From: Saussurea involucrata
Lineage: Eukaryota; Streptophyta; Magnoliopsida; Asterales; Asteraceae
NCBI GenBank assembly: GCA_033807775.1
Contig: CM066317.1
Location: 37,389,870 to 37,453,869 of the forward strand
DNA length: 64,000 bases
Direction: 5' to 3'
Under the pieces are notes generated by a model that did no database searches, had not been told where the DNA came from, and worked only from the letters and a program-made list of their open reading frames with translations. A program made the translations under genes and the position numbers. This document shows, in pieces, positions 34,801 to 47,439 of the stretch (position 1 is its first letter; the number at the start of each line of letters is the position of its first letter).

Positions 34801-35827
34801 GTTCCTGAACCTGCTCAACATGAATACCCTCACCGCCTAAAGGCATAGCACCATGGGGAGGTCCACCCAGTTCTGGCTGGACCACCAGTGCGTTAGCTAA
34901 TCTATAATGCCTAACTACCTCAGACTGCTATTCGGCATAGGCAAGAACAGGCTCAGGAATCACGGCGATGTGGACGAAGTTAGCATGAGTCGACATGTTT
35001 AGATAATGCATGTATTGTATCGGACCTCGTACCGCATCTGGGCGTCTAGGGATTTCCTGGTTGCCCTCCATGATTTGGTGGATAAGGATCTGGAAGAATC
35101 GTTGATACGGCACGATGGTTCTGTTCTTTTTCGGGCGTGCTTTATCTTCGACCAACTCTTGTAGCTCGTTCCATAGTAGTATAACATAGTCGATGTTGCG
35201 GTTGAAGGCGAATGCATGGAACATCCGAAGGGTTGGAAGGTTGCATTTGTCAAGATCGGTATGCTTTGACGTCATGCATCTGTTGAATATGGAGCATAGG
35301 GTGTACCATACGGGTGGTAGGTGATTTCTTAGGAATTTAGAGGAGCCGGCTAAGACAGGGTTATTTGGATCTTGGTAGCCTAAGCTTTGGATATCTGTGT
35401 ATAGTTGGGCTTCGGGTACCATGTCTTCAATGTTTGGGTTAAAGGGTAGGTCTAAGGCTAGACGGAGTCGTTTGAGGGTAATCCGAGCATCGAAATGATC
35501 GACTCGGGCAGTAAAATGTGGACCCCGTCGGTTTATAGGAGGATGGTATCGTAGTGTGTGCCAAAACTGTTGTAAGTAATATGGGGGCACAGTGACTACC
35601 TTCGTGAGCACTGTTCGGAGAGGATGGCCGCGAATGATCTCGATGATGATTTGATGGTCGAACGCCACGTCGAGATCGAGGTTGTGGTTATTGTCGTGAA
35701 GGGCAAGATGGAGACTTCTCGGTAGAAGCTCCGCGTCAAGATCTCGGGCGTTCATCGACGGATGTGACGACCGGTGAGACGACATGATGGTTTTCTCGTC
35801 AGAGGAATGGCCGTCATTATGAGCCAT
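31870..35827 (-). pseudogene. Element B ORF3, full length but broken
   Basis: Starts at ATG 35827 (MAHNDGHSSDEK), which directly follows a TTCAG acceptor, and ends PVDA at 31870: about 1300 codons. The N-terminal conserved domain (35700-34950) has VPPYYLQQFWH, LPPVWYTLCSIFNRCMTSKH, NIDYVILLWNELQELVED and IVPYQRFFQILIHQ, then an in-frame TAG at 34928. The middle is Pro/Ser/acidic-rich with a further stop near 34370, a frame loss near 33870-33900, and a 27-bp direct repeat (GGACTTCCACCTGG... near 33900 and 33950). The C-terminal domain (32700-31870) matches A and O (SEADFKSLKLDDLLSLYN, VKRFMRNILKFSYL, FSDGTFKI). Function unknown. Residues coded by 35462-35124 reappear inside pol at 41568-41230. 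Confidence 0.85.
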
Positions 35828-35879
35828 CTGAACAGTGTCAAAGTTTAGAACCATGCCAAAAACTGGTTTTTTTTCAAAA

Positions 35880-36125
35880 AAAATTCTAAGTGTTGGAACT
35901 ATCGCAACACACAAAAAAAAAGGTTGTCGCAACTAAAGACCTTGTCGCAATGAAGGACTTGCGAGGAAACGTTATCGCAACACACTAGTTGCGACAAGAT
36001 GTTATCGCAACACGTAGGTTGCGATAAGATGTTATCGCAACTAATAGGTTGCGATAGTTATGAATGAACGAAGGTTGCGACAAGTATGAACATGAAGAAC
36101 TCCTAAGATTGCGATAGTTATGAGT
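35880..36125 (-). repeat. TTGCGATA / TATCGCAA array ahead of B ORF3
   Basis: About twelve copies of GTTATCGCAA or GGTTGCGATAAG in both orientations. They lie inside the inferred ORF3 leader intron (donor GTAAGT near 36190, acceptor at 35828). Confidence 0.85.
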
Positions 36126-36528
36126 TTAGAAATATCCTAAGTGTTTCAAACCCAGATTCAAAAACTCGCACTAAATCAAGTTTGAACTTACACTACAGGA
36201 CTCGCAATGTGCACAGGAGGAATAACCTAACAAAGATATTAACTCACAAATAACTAAGCATGGATTCACAGGCAAAATATTCAAAAAACCCCTTAAGGGT
36301 TTCGACTCAAAAACCCTAAAATCAACTAACAGATATGATTCGACGGATGAAATAGAATGAAAGTTAACACGAATGTACCTCGAAGTAATCTGAATGGAAT
36401 GATTTTGACTTGAATCGCGAAAAAACACTTGTAGATTCGAACACAGCTAGCAGTTTCACGAAGAAAGTTGAGAGAGTTCGAAGGGTTTTGAAAAACTTGA
36501 AAGTTGAGACAAAGACTTAAACAACTCG

Positions 36529-36574
36529 CATATAAAGGCTTGAGACAAGGTGACACGTGGCATGATATGATTGG
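36529..36574 (-). promoter_or_regulatory. Internal promoter of element B with ERSE-I motif
   Basis: Minus strand: CCAAT (36574-36570), exactly ten bases, CACGTG (36559-36554, as GCCACGTGTC), then CTTTATATG (36537-36529) as a TATA box. It sits about 700 bp upstream of the ORF3 ATG and upstream of an apparent leader intron. Same fixed-spacing module as in N and E. Activity is inferred. Confidence 0.7.
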
Positions 36575-36599
36575 TCCAAACGATTTGATCCCACAGTGT

Positions 36600-36795
36600 C
36601 AGGTTATCGCAAGTAAGAGGTTGCGATAACCCTCCTTGTTGTCGCAATGAACAGATTGCGATAGTATGTCAGACCTTATCGCAACAGAGGGTTGCGATAA
36701 GTTACTGTTCATTGTGGCTTATCACAACAGAGGGTTGCGATAAGTTACTGTTCAAAAGTGTATCGCAAGTAGAGGGTTGCGATAACAGTAACACT
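36600..36795 (-). repeat. Second TTGCGATA hairpin cluster in B spacer
   Basis: Three to four inverted pairs of the form TTATCGCAA-CAGAGG-GTTGCGATAA, each followed by TACTGTTCA. The B leader (47450-47870) and A leader hold the same unit, including TACTGTTCA. Confidence 0.85.
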
Positions 36796-37324
36796 TGGAC
36801 ATTTTTCAGATAAAATTTGAAAAGATGTTATCACATTGGAAGATGTCCAACTTCCAATTGATTCATCACTCAAGGTTTTAAACCACAGTTTTCACTCCCC
36901 CTTAAATGATGCATAGATTTGAAAAAATTGTTTTCATCATTTAAGAGTTAGTGTTTAAAACAAATCAGAACACTTACCTTGGCTTCTCGGAAACAACATA
37001 CACAATGTAACTACACTTACATGATCTGGCAGTTATGCACACTCCCCCTAGATTTGTGCATATGATATGTTCTATAACTCCCCCTGAAACCAAGAACATA
37101 CCTTTGTGCAGATACATGTATCATAACAAATCATAGATAAGACAACTAAAAGAAGAGAAAAAAAGAACAAGTTGAAGAAATATTTATAATGAAACTAAGA
37201 TATGAAATTTAAATAACAGATATTGAGAATAGAATATGATGAAAATTTGAGTGTATCAATCTAGATACGAAGTCTAGATTGAGATACAAATATTTTCATC
37301 TATTATATGATCAATATATGGAAG
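36796..37324 (-). other. Pol-ORF3 spacer of element B, distal part
   Basis: No coding sequence recognised. It contains CACTCCCCCTTAAATGAT, ACTCCCCCTAGATTTG and ACTCCCCCTGAAACC (36894-37095), whose minus-strand sense is repeated AGGGGGAGT: extra polypurine-tract-like copies, a known habit of Sireviruses. Confidence 0.55.
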
Positions 37325-40300
37325 TTAAACTTTCATATTCAGCATGCCGAGCTTGGATACTAGAAAATTGAAACGTTTTTCATCCAAGGCTTTGGTAAAG
37401 ATATCGGAAAGCTGATACTCAGTTGTAACAAAATACAATTCAACGGTTCCTTTCTCAACATGATCTTTTATGAAATAATACCTTATGTCAATGTGTTAGG
37501 TTTTGGTGTGCTGGACAGGGCTAGCAGATATAGCAATAGCACTCTTACTGTCGCAGTAAATGGGGATCTTCTCGTATTTAAACCCATATTCCATGAGTTG
37601 GGTCTTCATCTAAAGGACTTGCGAACAACAGCTCGTCGCGGCAACATTTGCTGCTTCCGCGGTTGATGTTGAAACACAATTCTGCTTCTTCGACGACCAA
37701 CTCACAAGCTTGTCTCCCAAAAACTGGACGTGCCCCGGGGTGCTCTTTCTATCCAGCATGCTTCGTCCGTGATCAGCATCTGAATATGCAGTGAGTTCGA
37801 AGTCGGTTCCCTTGGGATACCACAGTCCGAGCTACGGAGTGCCTTTCAAGTACCGAATGATTCTTTTGACGGCGCCGAGGTGTGACTCTTTGGGTTTAGC
37901 CTGAAATCTAGCACAGAGACAAGTTGAAAACATTATATCTAGACGACTAGCGGTTAGGTACATTAGAGACCCGATCATTCCTCTATAATTCATGACATCG
38001 ACATCAATGCCATCTGGATCTGGACCTATCTTAGATCCAGGATCCATAGGCGTACCGATCGACGTACAGTTTTCCATTTTGAATTTCTTCAAGATGTCAA
38101 ACACATACTTCGACTGGTTGATGAAGATACCCGTAGAGAATTGTTTTACTTGTAATCCGAGAAAGAAATTAATCTCTCCCATCATACTCATTTGAAATTG
38201 AGTCATCATAATGCTCGAAAACCATGTACAAAGTCCAGGGTTAGTCGAACCAAAAATAATATCGTCAACGTAAATCTGAACTAAAAGAATATCACCTTCC
38301 TCGCGTAGAGTAAACAAAGTTGTGTCGATTTTACCTTTCACAAAACCAGCGTTTAGTAGAAAGGTTGATAAGACTTCATACCAGGCACGGGGGGCTTGCT
38401 TGAGACCGTAGAGGGCTTTGTCTAGAATGCATACGTGATTTGGATAGTCTTTATCCACAAAGCCTTCCGGTTGAGACACATACACTTCCTCCTTAAGGAC
38501 ACCGTTTAAGAAAGTGGTCTTCACGTCCATTTGAAAGATGGTGAAGTTCTTGAAGGCGGCATACGAAAGGAACATCCGAATTGCCTCAAGACGAGCAACC
38601 GACGCGTACGTCTCGTCATAATCTATCCCATCTTGTTTCCTATACCATTTTGCTACCAATCTAGCCTTGTTTCACACAATTATTTTGTCTTCGTCTTTCT
38701 TGTTCTTTAGGACCCACTTGGTACCGATAACTGTCTTACCTTTGGGTCGCGAAACTAGTCTACACACCTTCAAAGCTTCAAACTGATTCAGCTCTTCTTG
38801 CATCGCAACCAACCAATCAGGGTCTTCTAGGGCTTGTTGAACTGTTGAGGGCTCAACTTGACTTAGGAAGAGTGCATATAAAACTTCGCTTGCGGATGCG
38901 GATGCAGATCTTGTCTTCACTGGTTCAGATACATCACCAATCACCTGATCAATCGGGTGACTGCGTGTCCACTTTGTGGAGTGTGGATGGAGAGATATAG
39001 CATCTTCATTGGGGTCTACAAGGGTAGGATCCTTATCAAAGTTCAACTCGATCGTCAATGTCGGTTCCGGTTGTGAGGCGGGTTGCTTGTCAGAATTGAC
39101 AATTGGCACAGCCTTAGGAACTGATTCGGTAGAGTTGTCAGGATTGTTGTTATTACCCTGATCACCGACATTCGAAGTTTTTCCAGATGAAGAAGCACCA
39201 CTTGTAGATGCATGTTGTCGTGCTTGTGTAGATGCCATCGTTGTGTTCCTTGGAGAAGTTGCAGGAGTAGTTGCACTAGTATTTGATGAGGTCAGCACCA
39301 GCGAAGGGCCCGACACAGTAGCTTGCAATGGTGGTGTTTCAACTTGTATCCTTTTATTGACAGATGCAGAAAATTTATCAGTACCAAAATAGTCATCATA
39401 AAAATGTTCCAACAATACATCAAGTTCGTTAGGATTAGAATTAGAAGTGGATGCTTGATCCTTGTTTAAAGATCTAGTCATCATTGGACGGATTTGTCCA
39501 GATTCGAAAATTCCGGAGATCGCGGGTTCTGTACTGTTTTGCACAGAAGCCATGTCTTCAGATTCGTCAAACTTGACATTTATGCTTTCCATCACAGTTC
39601 TGGATGACTTGAGGTAGACTCTGTATGCTTTAGATGTGAGTGAGTATCCGATAAAGAAGACCTCAATACCCTTAGGACTGAATTTGTTCAGGTTGTCCTT
39701 GTCGTTCAGCACAATACACCTGCATCCAAAGACACGAAAATAGTGTATTACAGGTTTTCAATTATTAACCAATTCATATGGAGTCTTGCCAAACCGTCGA
39801 TGTATGATTGAACGGTTTTCTGTATAGCATGCCGTTGCAACATCTTCAGCCCACAGAAACAGAGGTAGATCAACATAAGACAACATCGTTCTGGCCGCTT
39901 CAACGAGTGTACGATTTCGTCTTTCAACGACACCGTTCTGCTGAGGTGTTCTGGCTGCAAAATATTGATGAGTAATTCCTAATGACTTAAAGAAGTCATC
40001 AAGAGTTCTGTTTTTAAACTCTGTCCCGTTATCTAATCTGACAGTCTGAACTGGTTGTTGACGATTCACTTGAAGCTGTTTGATTAACGAGATGACCATG
40101 TGTATCTCGAGTAATCATCGACGACAACTAACACGTAACGTTTGGCAGTTATACTCTGAGTCTTCATCGGACCACAGAGATCCATATGAAGGATTTCTAA
40201 ACCTTTGCTTGTGCTGGGCTCGGGTTTCGGTGGATGAGGAGCACGCTTCATCTTCCCCTTCTCACAAGCGGTACAAAAATTGTCTTTCTCAAACTTCAGA

Positions 40301-40817
40301 ACTGGTAGACCTATGACTAAATCACCCAACGTCAACTTTTGAATGTAACGGAAGTTGAGATGAGATAGTCGTCTATGCCATAACCAGCTTTTCTCCAAAG
40401 ACGCTTTCGACATAAGACATACGTCATTCTTAGGCTTGAGCGTTGATAGGTCAATAGTGTACAAATTGGACTTCCTAGAACCAACAAGAAGCTCATCTCC
40501 TCCGTCGGTAAGAACTGCACAACGGGTCTTCTTGAAATGGACTTCTAGGTCTTTATCACAAAATTGACCTATACTAAACAAATTGTGTCCTAAGCCCTCG
40601 ACGTAATTGACTTTTGTAATCCTCACATTATCTTTGACAATATTTCCGTAACCCAAAATTGGAGAATATTGATCGTTTCCAAACTTCACTCTGCCACAGT
40701 CCTTTTCCACAAAATTAACAAGCAGCTCCTTTCTTCCAGTCATGTGTTTTGAGCAGCCTGAATCTAAGTACCAGACATGACTGGGCTGTAAAATGGAAAT
40801 TAGACGGTTTTAGGTAC
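37325..40817 (-). pseudogene. pol: Element B Pol, left (first) copy
   Basis: Complete domain set in pieces. Protease/pre-integrase lies at 40817-40084 (YLDSGCSKHMTG, CTACEKGKMKRAP), with the integrase core at 40099-39758 (TPQQNGVVERRN). The hinge and N-terminal RT are at 39712-38672 and RT with YVDDIIFGS at 38659-37832. RNase H runs to 37325 with at least two stops, ending LGMLNMKV. A deletion in the integrase (after YSRYTW near 40100) and frame losses near 39740 and 38665 make it inactive. From 37782 rightwards it is duplicated as 41567-45004. The 32-nt GTACC...CAG gag/pol junction is at 40786-40817. Confidence 0.9.
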
Positions 40818-41219
40818 CCATTGCTAAATGGGTCCTTTCTGATTAGTTTCTTTGGACTTGACATTTTGTTTTCTATAACTGGTTTTAAAATAATCATTTG
40901 AGTAAAACCAACGGTTATAGTCAGATTTGCAGATAAAATCATCCACACCACAATAAGCACAACAAATTCCTTTATTCTCCACTCAAGGCGCGTGTTGTTT
41001 CTCAAATTACGATCTGAAACACCAGACAAATAGGAGTCGTAAGCTTTTGAATTTTGAGCTTGAAAAGAATTAACATGCTTATTTCTTTTTGTTTTTCGTT
41101 TCTTTTTCTGTAATGATTGTTTTAATTTAGATTTAGAGTAATAATCATTAGCAGAAATTTTCTCAGCTGATTTTGAAGATTCCCCTTCCAAGATAATCTT
41201 TTCGGGTTCCTCTTCTTTT
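37782..41219. repeat. Duplicated unit, left copy (3438 bp)
   Basis: Identical to 41567-45004 (offset 3785) apart from about fifteen substitutions that I can see. The left edge is inside RNase H. The right edge is in the gag C-terminal region at TTCCTCTTCTTTT. Confidence 0.93.
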
Positions 41220-41232
41220 CGGGTTCCTCTTC
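41199..41232. repeat. 17-bp tandem duplication at the rearrangement junction
   Basis: TTTTCGGGTTCCTCTTC occurs twice back to back (41199-41215 and 41216-41232), bridging from gag sequence into the misplaced ORF3 piece. Uninterrupted gag at 44984-45000 has one copy. Confidence 0.92.
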
Positions 41233-41568
41233 TTTTTCGGGCGTGCTTTATCTTCGACCAACTCTTGTAGCTCGTTCCATAGTAGTATAACATAGTCGAT
41301 GTTGCGGTTGAAGGCGAATGCATGGAACATCCGAAGGGTTGGAAGGTTGCATTTGTCAAGACCGGTATGCTTTGACGTCATGCATCTGTTGAATATGGAG
41401 CATAGGGTGTACCATACGGGTGGTAGGTGATTTCTTAGGAATTTAGAGGAGCCGGCTAAGACAGGGTTATTTGGATCTTGGTAGCCTAAGCTTTGGATAT
41501 CTGTGTATAGTTGGGCTTCGGGTACCATGTCTTCAACGTTTGGGTTAAAGGGTAGGTCTAAGGCTAGA
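41230..41568 (-). pseudogene. Misplaced ORF3 segment inside pol of element B
   Basis: 339 bp copied from ORF3 of the same element (35124-35462) with two substitutions. It covers the conserved LPPVWYTLCSIFNRC and NIDYVILLWNELQELVED region. It is sandwiched between the truncated gag end of the left copy and the RNase H of the right copy, in the same orientation as its source. Two bases (GA) are shared at the right junction. Confidence 0.93.
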
Positions 41569-44500
41569 ATATGCAGTGAGTTCGAAGTCGGTTCCCTTGG
41601 GATACCACAGTCCGAGGTACGGAGTGCCTTTCAAGTACCGAATGATTCTTTTGACGGCGCCGAGGTGTGACTCTTTGGGTTTAGCCTGAAATCTAGCACA
41701 GAGACAAGTTGAAAACATTATATCTAGACGACTAGCGGTTAGGTACATTAGAGACCCGATCATTCCTCTATAATTCTTGACATCGACATCAATGCCATCT
41801 GGATCTGGACCTATCTTAGATCCAGGATCCATAGGCGTACCGATCGACGTACAGTTTTCCATTTTGAATTTCTTCAAGATGTCAAACACATACTTCGACT
41901 GATTGATGAAGATACCCGTAGAGAATTGTTTTACTTGTAATCCGAGAAAGAAATTAATATCTCCCATCATACTCATTTGAAATTGAGTCATCATAATGCT
42001 CGAAAACCATGTACAAAGTCCAGGGTTAGTCGAACCAAAAATAATATCGTCAACGTAAATCTGAACTAAAAGAATATCACCTTCCTCGCGTAGAGTAAAC
42101 AAAGTTGTGTCGATTTTACCTTTCACAAAACCAGCGTTTAGTAGAAAGGTTGATAAGACTTCATACCAGGCACGGGGGGCTTGCTTGAGACCGTAGAGGG
42201 CTTTGTCTAGAATGCATACGTGATTTGGATAGTCTTTATCCACAAAGCCTTCCGGTTGAGACACATACACTTCCTCCTTAAGGACACCGTTTAAGAAAGT
42301 GGTATTCACGTCCATTTGAAAGATGGTGAAGTTCTTGAAGGCGGCATACGAAAGGAACATCCGAATTGCCTCAAGACGAGCAACCGACGCGTACGTCTCG
42401 TCATAATCTATCCCATCTTGTTTCCTATACCATTTTCCTACCAATCTAGCCTTGTTTCACACAATTATTTTGTCTTCGTATTTCTTGTTCTTTAGGACCC
42501 ACTTGGTACCGATAACTGTCTTACCTTTGGGTCGCGAAACTAGTCTACACACCTTCAAAGCTTCAAACTGATTCAGCTCTTCTTGCATCGCAACCAACCA
42601 ATCAGGGTCTTCTAGGGCTTGTTGAACTGTTGAGGGCTCAACTTGACTTAGGACGAGTGCATATAAAACTTCGCTTGCGGATGCGGATGCAGATCTTGTC
42701 TTCACTGGTTCAGATACATCACCAATCACTTGATCAATCGGGTGATTGCGTGTCCACTTTGTGGAGTGTGGATGGAGAGATATAGCATCTTCATTGAGGT
42801 CTACAAGGGTAGGATCCTTATCAAAGTTCAACTCGATCGTCAATGTCGGTTCCGGTTGTGAGGCGGGTTGCTTGTCAAAATTGACAATTGGCACAGCCTT
42901 AGGAACTGATTCGGTAGAGTTGTCAGGATTGTTGTTATTACCCTGATCACCGACATTCGAAGTTTTTCCAGATGAAGAAGCACCACTTGTAGATGCATGT
43001 TGTCGTGCTTGTGTAGATGCCATCGTTGTGTTCCTTGGAGAAGTTGCAGGAGTAGTTGCACTAGTATTTGATGAGGTCAGCACCAGCGAAGGGCCCGACA
43101 CAGTAGCTTGCAATGGTGGTGTTTCAACTTGTATCCTGTTATTGACAGATGCAGAAAATTTATCAGTACCAAAATAGTCATCATAAAAATGTTCAAACAA
43201 TACATCAAGTTCGTTAGGATTAGAATTAGAAGTGGATGCTTGATCCTTGTTTAAAGATCTAGTCATCATTGGACGGATTTGTCCAGATTCGAAAATTCCG
43301 GAGATCGCGGGTTCTGTACTGTTTTGCACAGAAGCCATGTCTTCAGATTCGTCAAACTTGACATTTATGCTTTCCATCACAGTTCTGGATGACTTGAGGT
43401 AGACTCTGTATGCTTTAGATGTGAGTGAGTATCCGATAAAGAAGACCTCAATACCCTTAGGACTGAATTTGTTCAGGTTGTCCTTGTCGTTCAGCACAAT
43501 ACACCTGCATCCAAAGACACGAAAATAGTGTATTACAGGTTTTCAATTATTAACCAATTCATATGGAGTCTTGCCAAACCGTCGATGTATGATTGAACGG
43601 TTTTCTGTATAGCATGCCGTTGCAACATCTTCAGCCCACAGAAACAGAGGTAGATCAACATAAGACAACATCGTTCTGGCCGCTTCAACGAGTGTACGAT
43701 TTCGTCTTTCAACGACACCGTTCTGCTGAGGTGTTCTGGCTGCAAAATATTGATGAGTAATTCCTAATGACTTAAAGAAGTCATCAAGAGTTCTGTTTTT
43801 AAACTCTGTCCCGTTATCTAATCTGACAGTCTGAACTGGTTGTTGACGATTCACTTGAAGCTGTTTGATTAACGAGATGACCATGTGTATCTCGAGTAAT
43901 CATCGACGACAACTAACACGTAACGTTTGGCAGTTATACTCTGAGTCTTCATCGGACCACAGAGATCCATATGAAGGATTTCTAAACCTTTGCTTGTGCT
44001 GGGCTCGGGTTTCGGTGGATGAGGAGCACGCTTCATCTTCCCCTTCTCACAAGCGGTACAAAAATTGTCTTTCTCAAACTTCAGAACTGGTAGACCTATG
44101 ACTAAATCACCCAACGTCAACTTTTGAATGTAACGGAAGTTGAGATGAGATAGTCGTCTATGCCATAACCAGCTTTTCTCCAAAGACGCTTTCGACATAA
44201 GACATACGTCATTCTTAGGCTTGAGCGTTGATAGGTCAATAGTGTACAAATTGGACTTCCTAGAACCAACAAGAAGCTCATCTCCTCCGTCGGTAAGAAC
44301 TGCACAACGGGTCTTCTTGAAATGGACTTCTAGGTCTTTATCACAAAATTGACCTATACTAAACAAATTGTGTCCTAAGCCCTCGACGTAATTGACTTTT
44401 GTAATCCTCACATTATCTTTGACAATATTTCCGTAACCCAAAATTGGAGAATATTGATCGTTTCCAAACTTCACTCTGCCACAGTCCTTTTCCACAAAAT

Positions 44501-44602
44501 TAACAAGCAGCTCCTTTCTTCCAGTCATGTGTTTTGAGCAGCCTGAATCTAAGTACCAGACATGACTGGGCTGTAAAATGGAAATTAGACGGTTTTAGGT
44601 AC
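41567..44602 (-). pseudogene. pol: Element B Pol, right (second) copy, lacking C-terminus
   Basis: Same pieces as the left copy: protease/pre-integrase 44602-43869, integrase core 43884-43543, hinge/RT 43497-42457, RT with YVDDIIFGS 42444-41567. It carries the same deletions and frame losses, so those lesions predate the duplication. RNase H is cut off after ELTAYS by the ORF3 segment. The gag/pol junction is at 44571-44602. Confidence 0.9.
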
Positions 44603-47368
44603 CCATTGCTAAATGGGTCCTTTCTGATTAGTTTCTTTGGACTTGACATTTTGTTTTCTATAACTGGTTTTAAAATAATCATTTGAGTAAAACCAACGGT
44701 TATAGTCAGATTTGCAGATAAAATCATCCACACCACAATAAGCACAACAAATTCCTTTATTCTCCACTCAAGGCGCGTGTTGTTTCTCAAATTACGATCT
44801 GAAACACCAGACAAATAGGAGTCGTAAGCTTTTGAATTTTGAGCTTGAAAAGAATTAACATGCTTATTTCTTTTTGTTTTTCGTTTCTTTTTCTGTAATG
44901 ATTGTTTTGATTTAGATTTAGAGTAATAATCATTAGCAGAAATTTTCTCAGCTGATTTTGAAGATTCCCCTTCCAAGATAATCTTTTCGGGTTCCTCTTC
45001 TTTTATTAGAAAGTCAGTATGATCTGGAAGTTTGGCACTAAAGTCAAATTGAACAGGCACTTCACATACAGCTTTACCTTTGTCTTTACCAACATTCTCA
45101 ATATCACAATCAAACGGACTCTTCAATGGAGAGGGAAAGATACCATAAGACGTCGGATAAGGAAAATTATTTTGTTCTTCTCGAAAGGCTTTATCTTCTT
45201 CTGTAGGGATATATATCTCAGGGTCAAGTTGACTTTCCAAATCCCAAGATTCAAGATCATCTTGGTCATCAACTATCATACTCCTATAGATAGTATTTCC
45301 CATAAAAGCTTTGCATGAAGAAACATCTGAATCTGAAGAATGTTTTTCTTTTGAAACTTTTTCTTCAGATATTTCCTCAAGTTTTGTTTTCATTTCTTTT
45401 AAACTTTCCGAAAACACTGTGATCATAACTTCCTTTTCGATCTCAAAAGCAAGCTTCTCGTCATTTCTGACTTCTTCAATAGTACTTTTGATCTTGCTTT
45501 CGAGGTCCATGAGTTTTTGTTCAAGAACCATTGGTGGAAAATACCTTCTACCTTCCAAAATAGGTGTTTCATAATCATTCTTTTGTGTAATTTCCGTATC
45601 CTCTGGTTCTTTAACAACATAGCTCTCAATGTAATCATTTGGCAAGGTTGTTTCGTTATTTAATGCCCTTGCATTATCAGGACCACACCAAAAAGGAAAT
45701 TGCATTTTAACAGTGGTTTTTCTTTTTATTTCTTCCTCAGCCTCGTAGTCTTCACCATCCATTTTAAGCCATTTAATTTGATAGTTAGAATGTATTGCAA
45801 GTTCAATCCATTCAAATTTATGAAGAGTGGGAGATTTTATTAAGGCATTCCCCAGGTACTGTGGATTGTCATACCCGATACCCCACTTTGAATTGAAATA
45901 TATGAACTTACTTGGCTTATGCATGTGAATTGTTTGTTCAGTTTGACCTGCTTTGTACAGTTTATTTTCCAGATCTTTGACATTTTCACACAGCTCATCA
46001 TTCCTATCTTTATAAGCATGTAAAAGATTTTCAAACTCACTATTCTTGTTTTCCGAACTCATTAATTTATCTGATAGTTCAGTTATTTTATCTTGAAAAT
46101 ACGCATGACCAATATCGAACTCATTCTTTTTATTTTCTAATTCTTTAATTTGACTGTCTTGTTCTATTAGTCTTTCCTTTTGAGTGGAAATTATTTCATC
46201 TGCTATGTTCTGGTCAGTTGTTAGTTCTTCTAACCTCTTTGTTAAATACGCTTGTTGAATAAAGAATTGATTATAGAGATCGGGATGTACCTCATTTGAA
46301 TTAGACTCTGACTCTTCATCATCAGTGTTTTTGGTCATGAAGCACATCTTGGTCTGAGCCGCTGTCTCATCATCTGCTTCATCATCCGTCTGATCAAGCC
46401 AGTATTCTTCTTCGACCAACAGCGCTATTCCCGATTCTTTCTGTTCAGCAAGCATCAACTTGTTCTTGTAATAACTGGAATCCCTCACTTTCGGCTTCCA
46501 ACATTCTTTGGAGAAGTGACCAGTATTCCCACAATTGTAGCATTTTGGTGCTTCATCCTTCTTCTCAAATACCTTCTTCTCTTCTGGCCTCTTATACTCT
46601 TCTTTCTTATACTCAGCCTTCTTGTCATCAAACCTCTTGCTCGATTCAACATGTGCTTTATGTTCGAAGTTCTTAGAGTCAGACGCATACCTTTGACTGT
46701 TAGAACTGGGGCTTTTCCCAAACTGTCTCTGAAAAGATCTAGTAAGGAGTATCATAGCTTGCTTCATACTCTCAACATCATCTATCACACTTGCTTCATT
46801 TTGTTCCTCATCAGACTGATTACCCACATTCTTTGAGTATTTCCTGTTAGACATTAAAGCGAGTGGATCTAACTCTTCTTCCTTAACCTCTCTTTTCTAT
46901 TCTTTCTTCTCTTTCTTCTTTTTCTTAACTCTCTTTGCATCAGCATCATCTTCATCCTGCTTCAAGGTTTCGTACATCTCTTGTAGAGGCAACGCATCTA
47001 ACCTAGCATTTTGTTTCATTCGATGAGCATACTTCTTCCATTCGGGTTGAAGAACACTCAGGAATTTCACATTGTGCTCGATTATAGATTTGTTTATATT
47101 GTACCTATTCAGTTCATTCAAAATAGTAGTGAATCGGTCATAAGCAGAATCAAGTTCCTCTCCTTCCTTCTGTTTAAAGTTTTCATACACATTGATGGCA
47201 TTGGAGATTCCCATCTGATTCTCTATTTCAGATCCTTGATACAGCTTTGTCAGTTCATCAAACATGGTCTTTCCAGAATAATTTTTGCTATCCACCTTTC
47301 GATAAATATCGTTGGTTAAGGCTTGAATAACTAGGGATTTTGTCAGTTAAGATGTTTCGCGCTGTCAT
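44603..47368 (-). pseudogene. gag: Element B Gag, broken
   Basis: From ATG 47368 (MTARNILT). About 95 codons of the capsid-like domain are deleted right after the start (compare A), so the frame resumes at residues reading LVIQALTNDIYRKV. It then continues through PEWKKYAHRMKQNARLD, a TAG near 46897, the CCHC knuckle CYNCGNTGHFSKECWKP (near 46530), a long coiled-coil-like region (46330-45900) and KSKQSLQKKKRKTKRNKH. After LEWRIKE another deletion with frame change precedes a CCAYCGVDDFICKSDY-like segment and WVPKTV. The portion 44603-45004 is also present at 40818-41219. Confidence 0.87.
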
Positions 47369-47439
47369 AATGATTACTTGTTGATGATCGTTACGTATTC
47401 CTTAGATTCGATTAGCAAAAAAATAGTTTCACACGGTCT

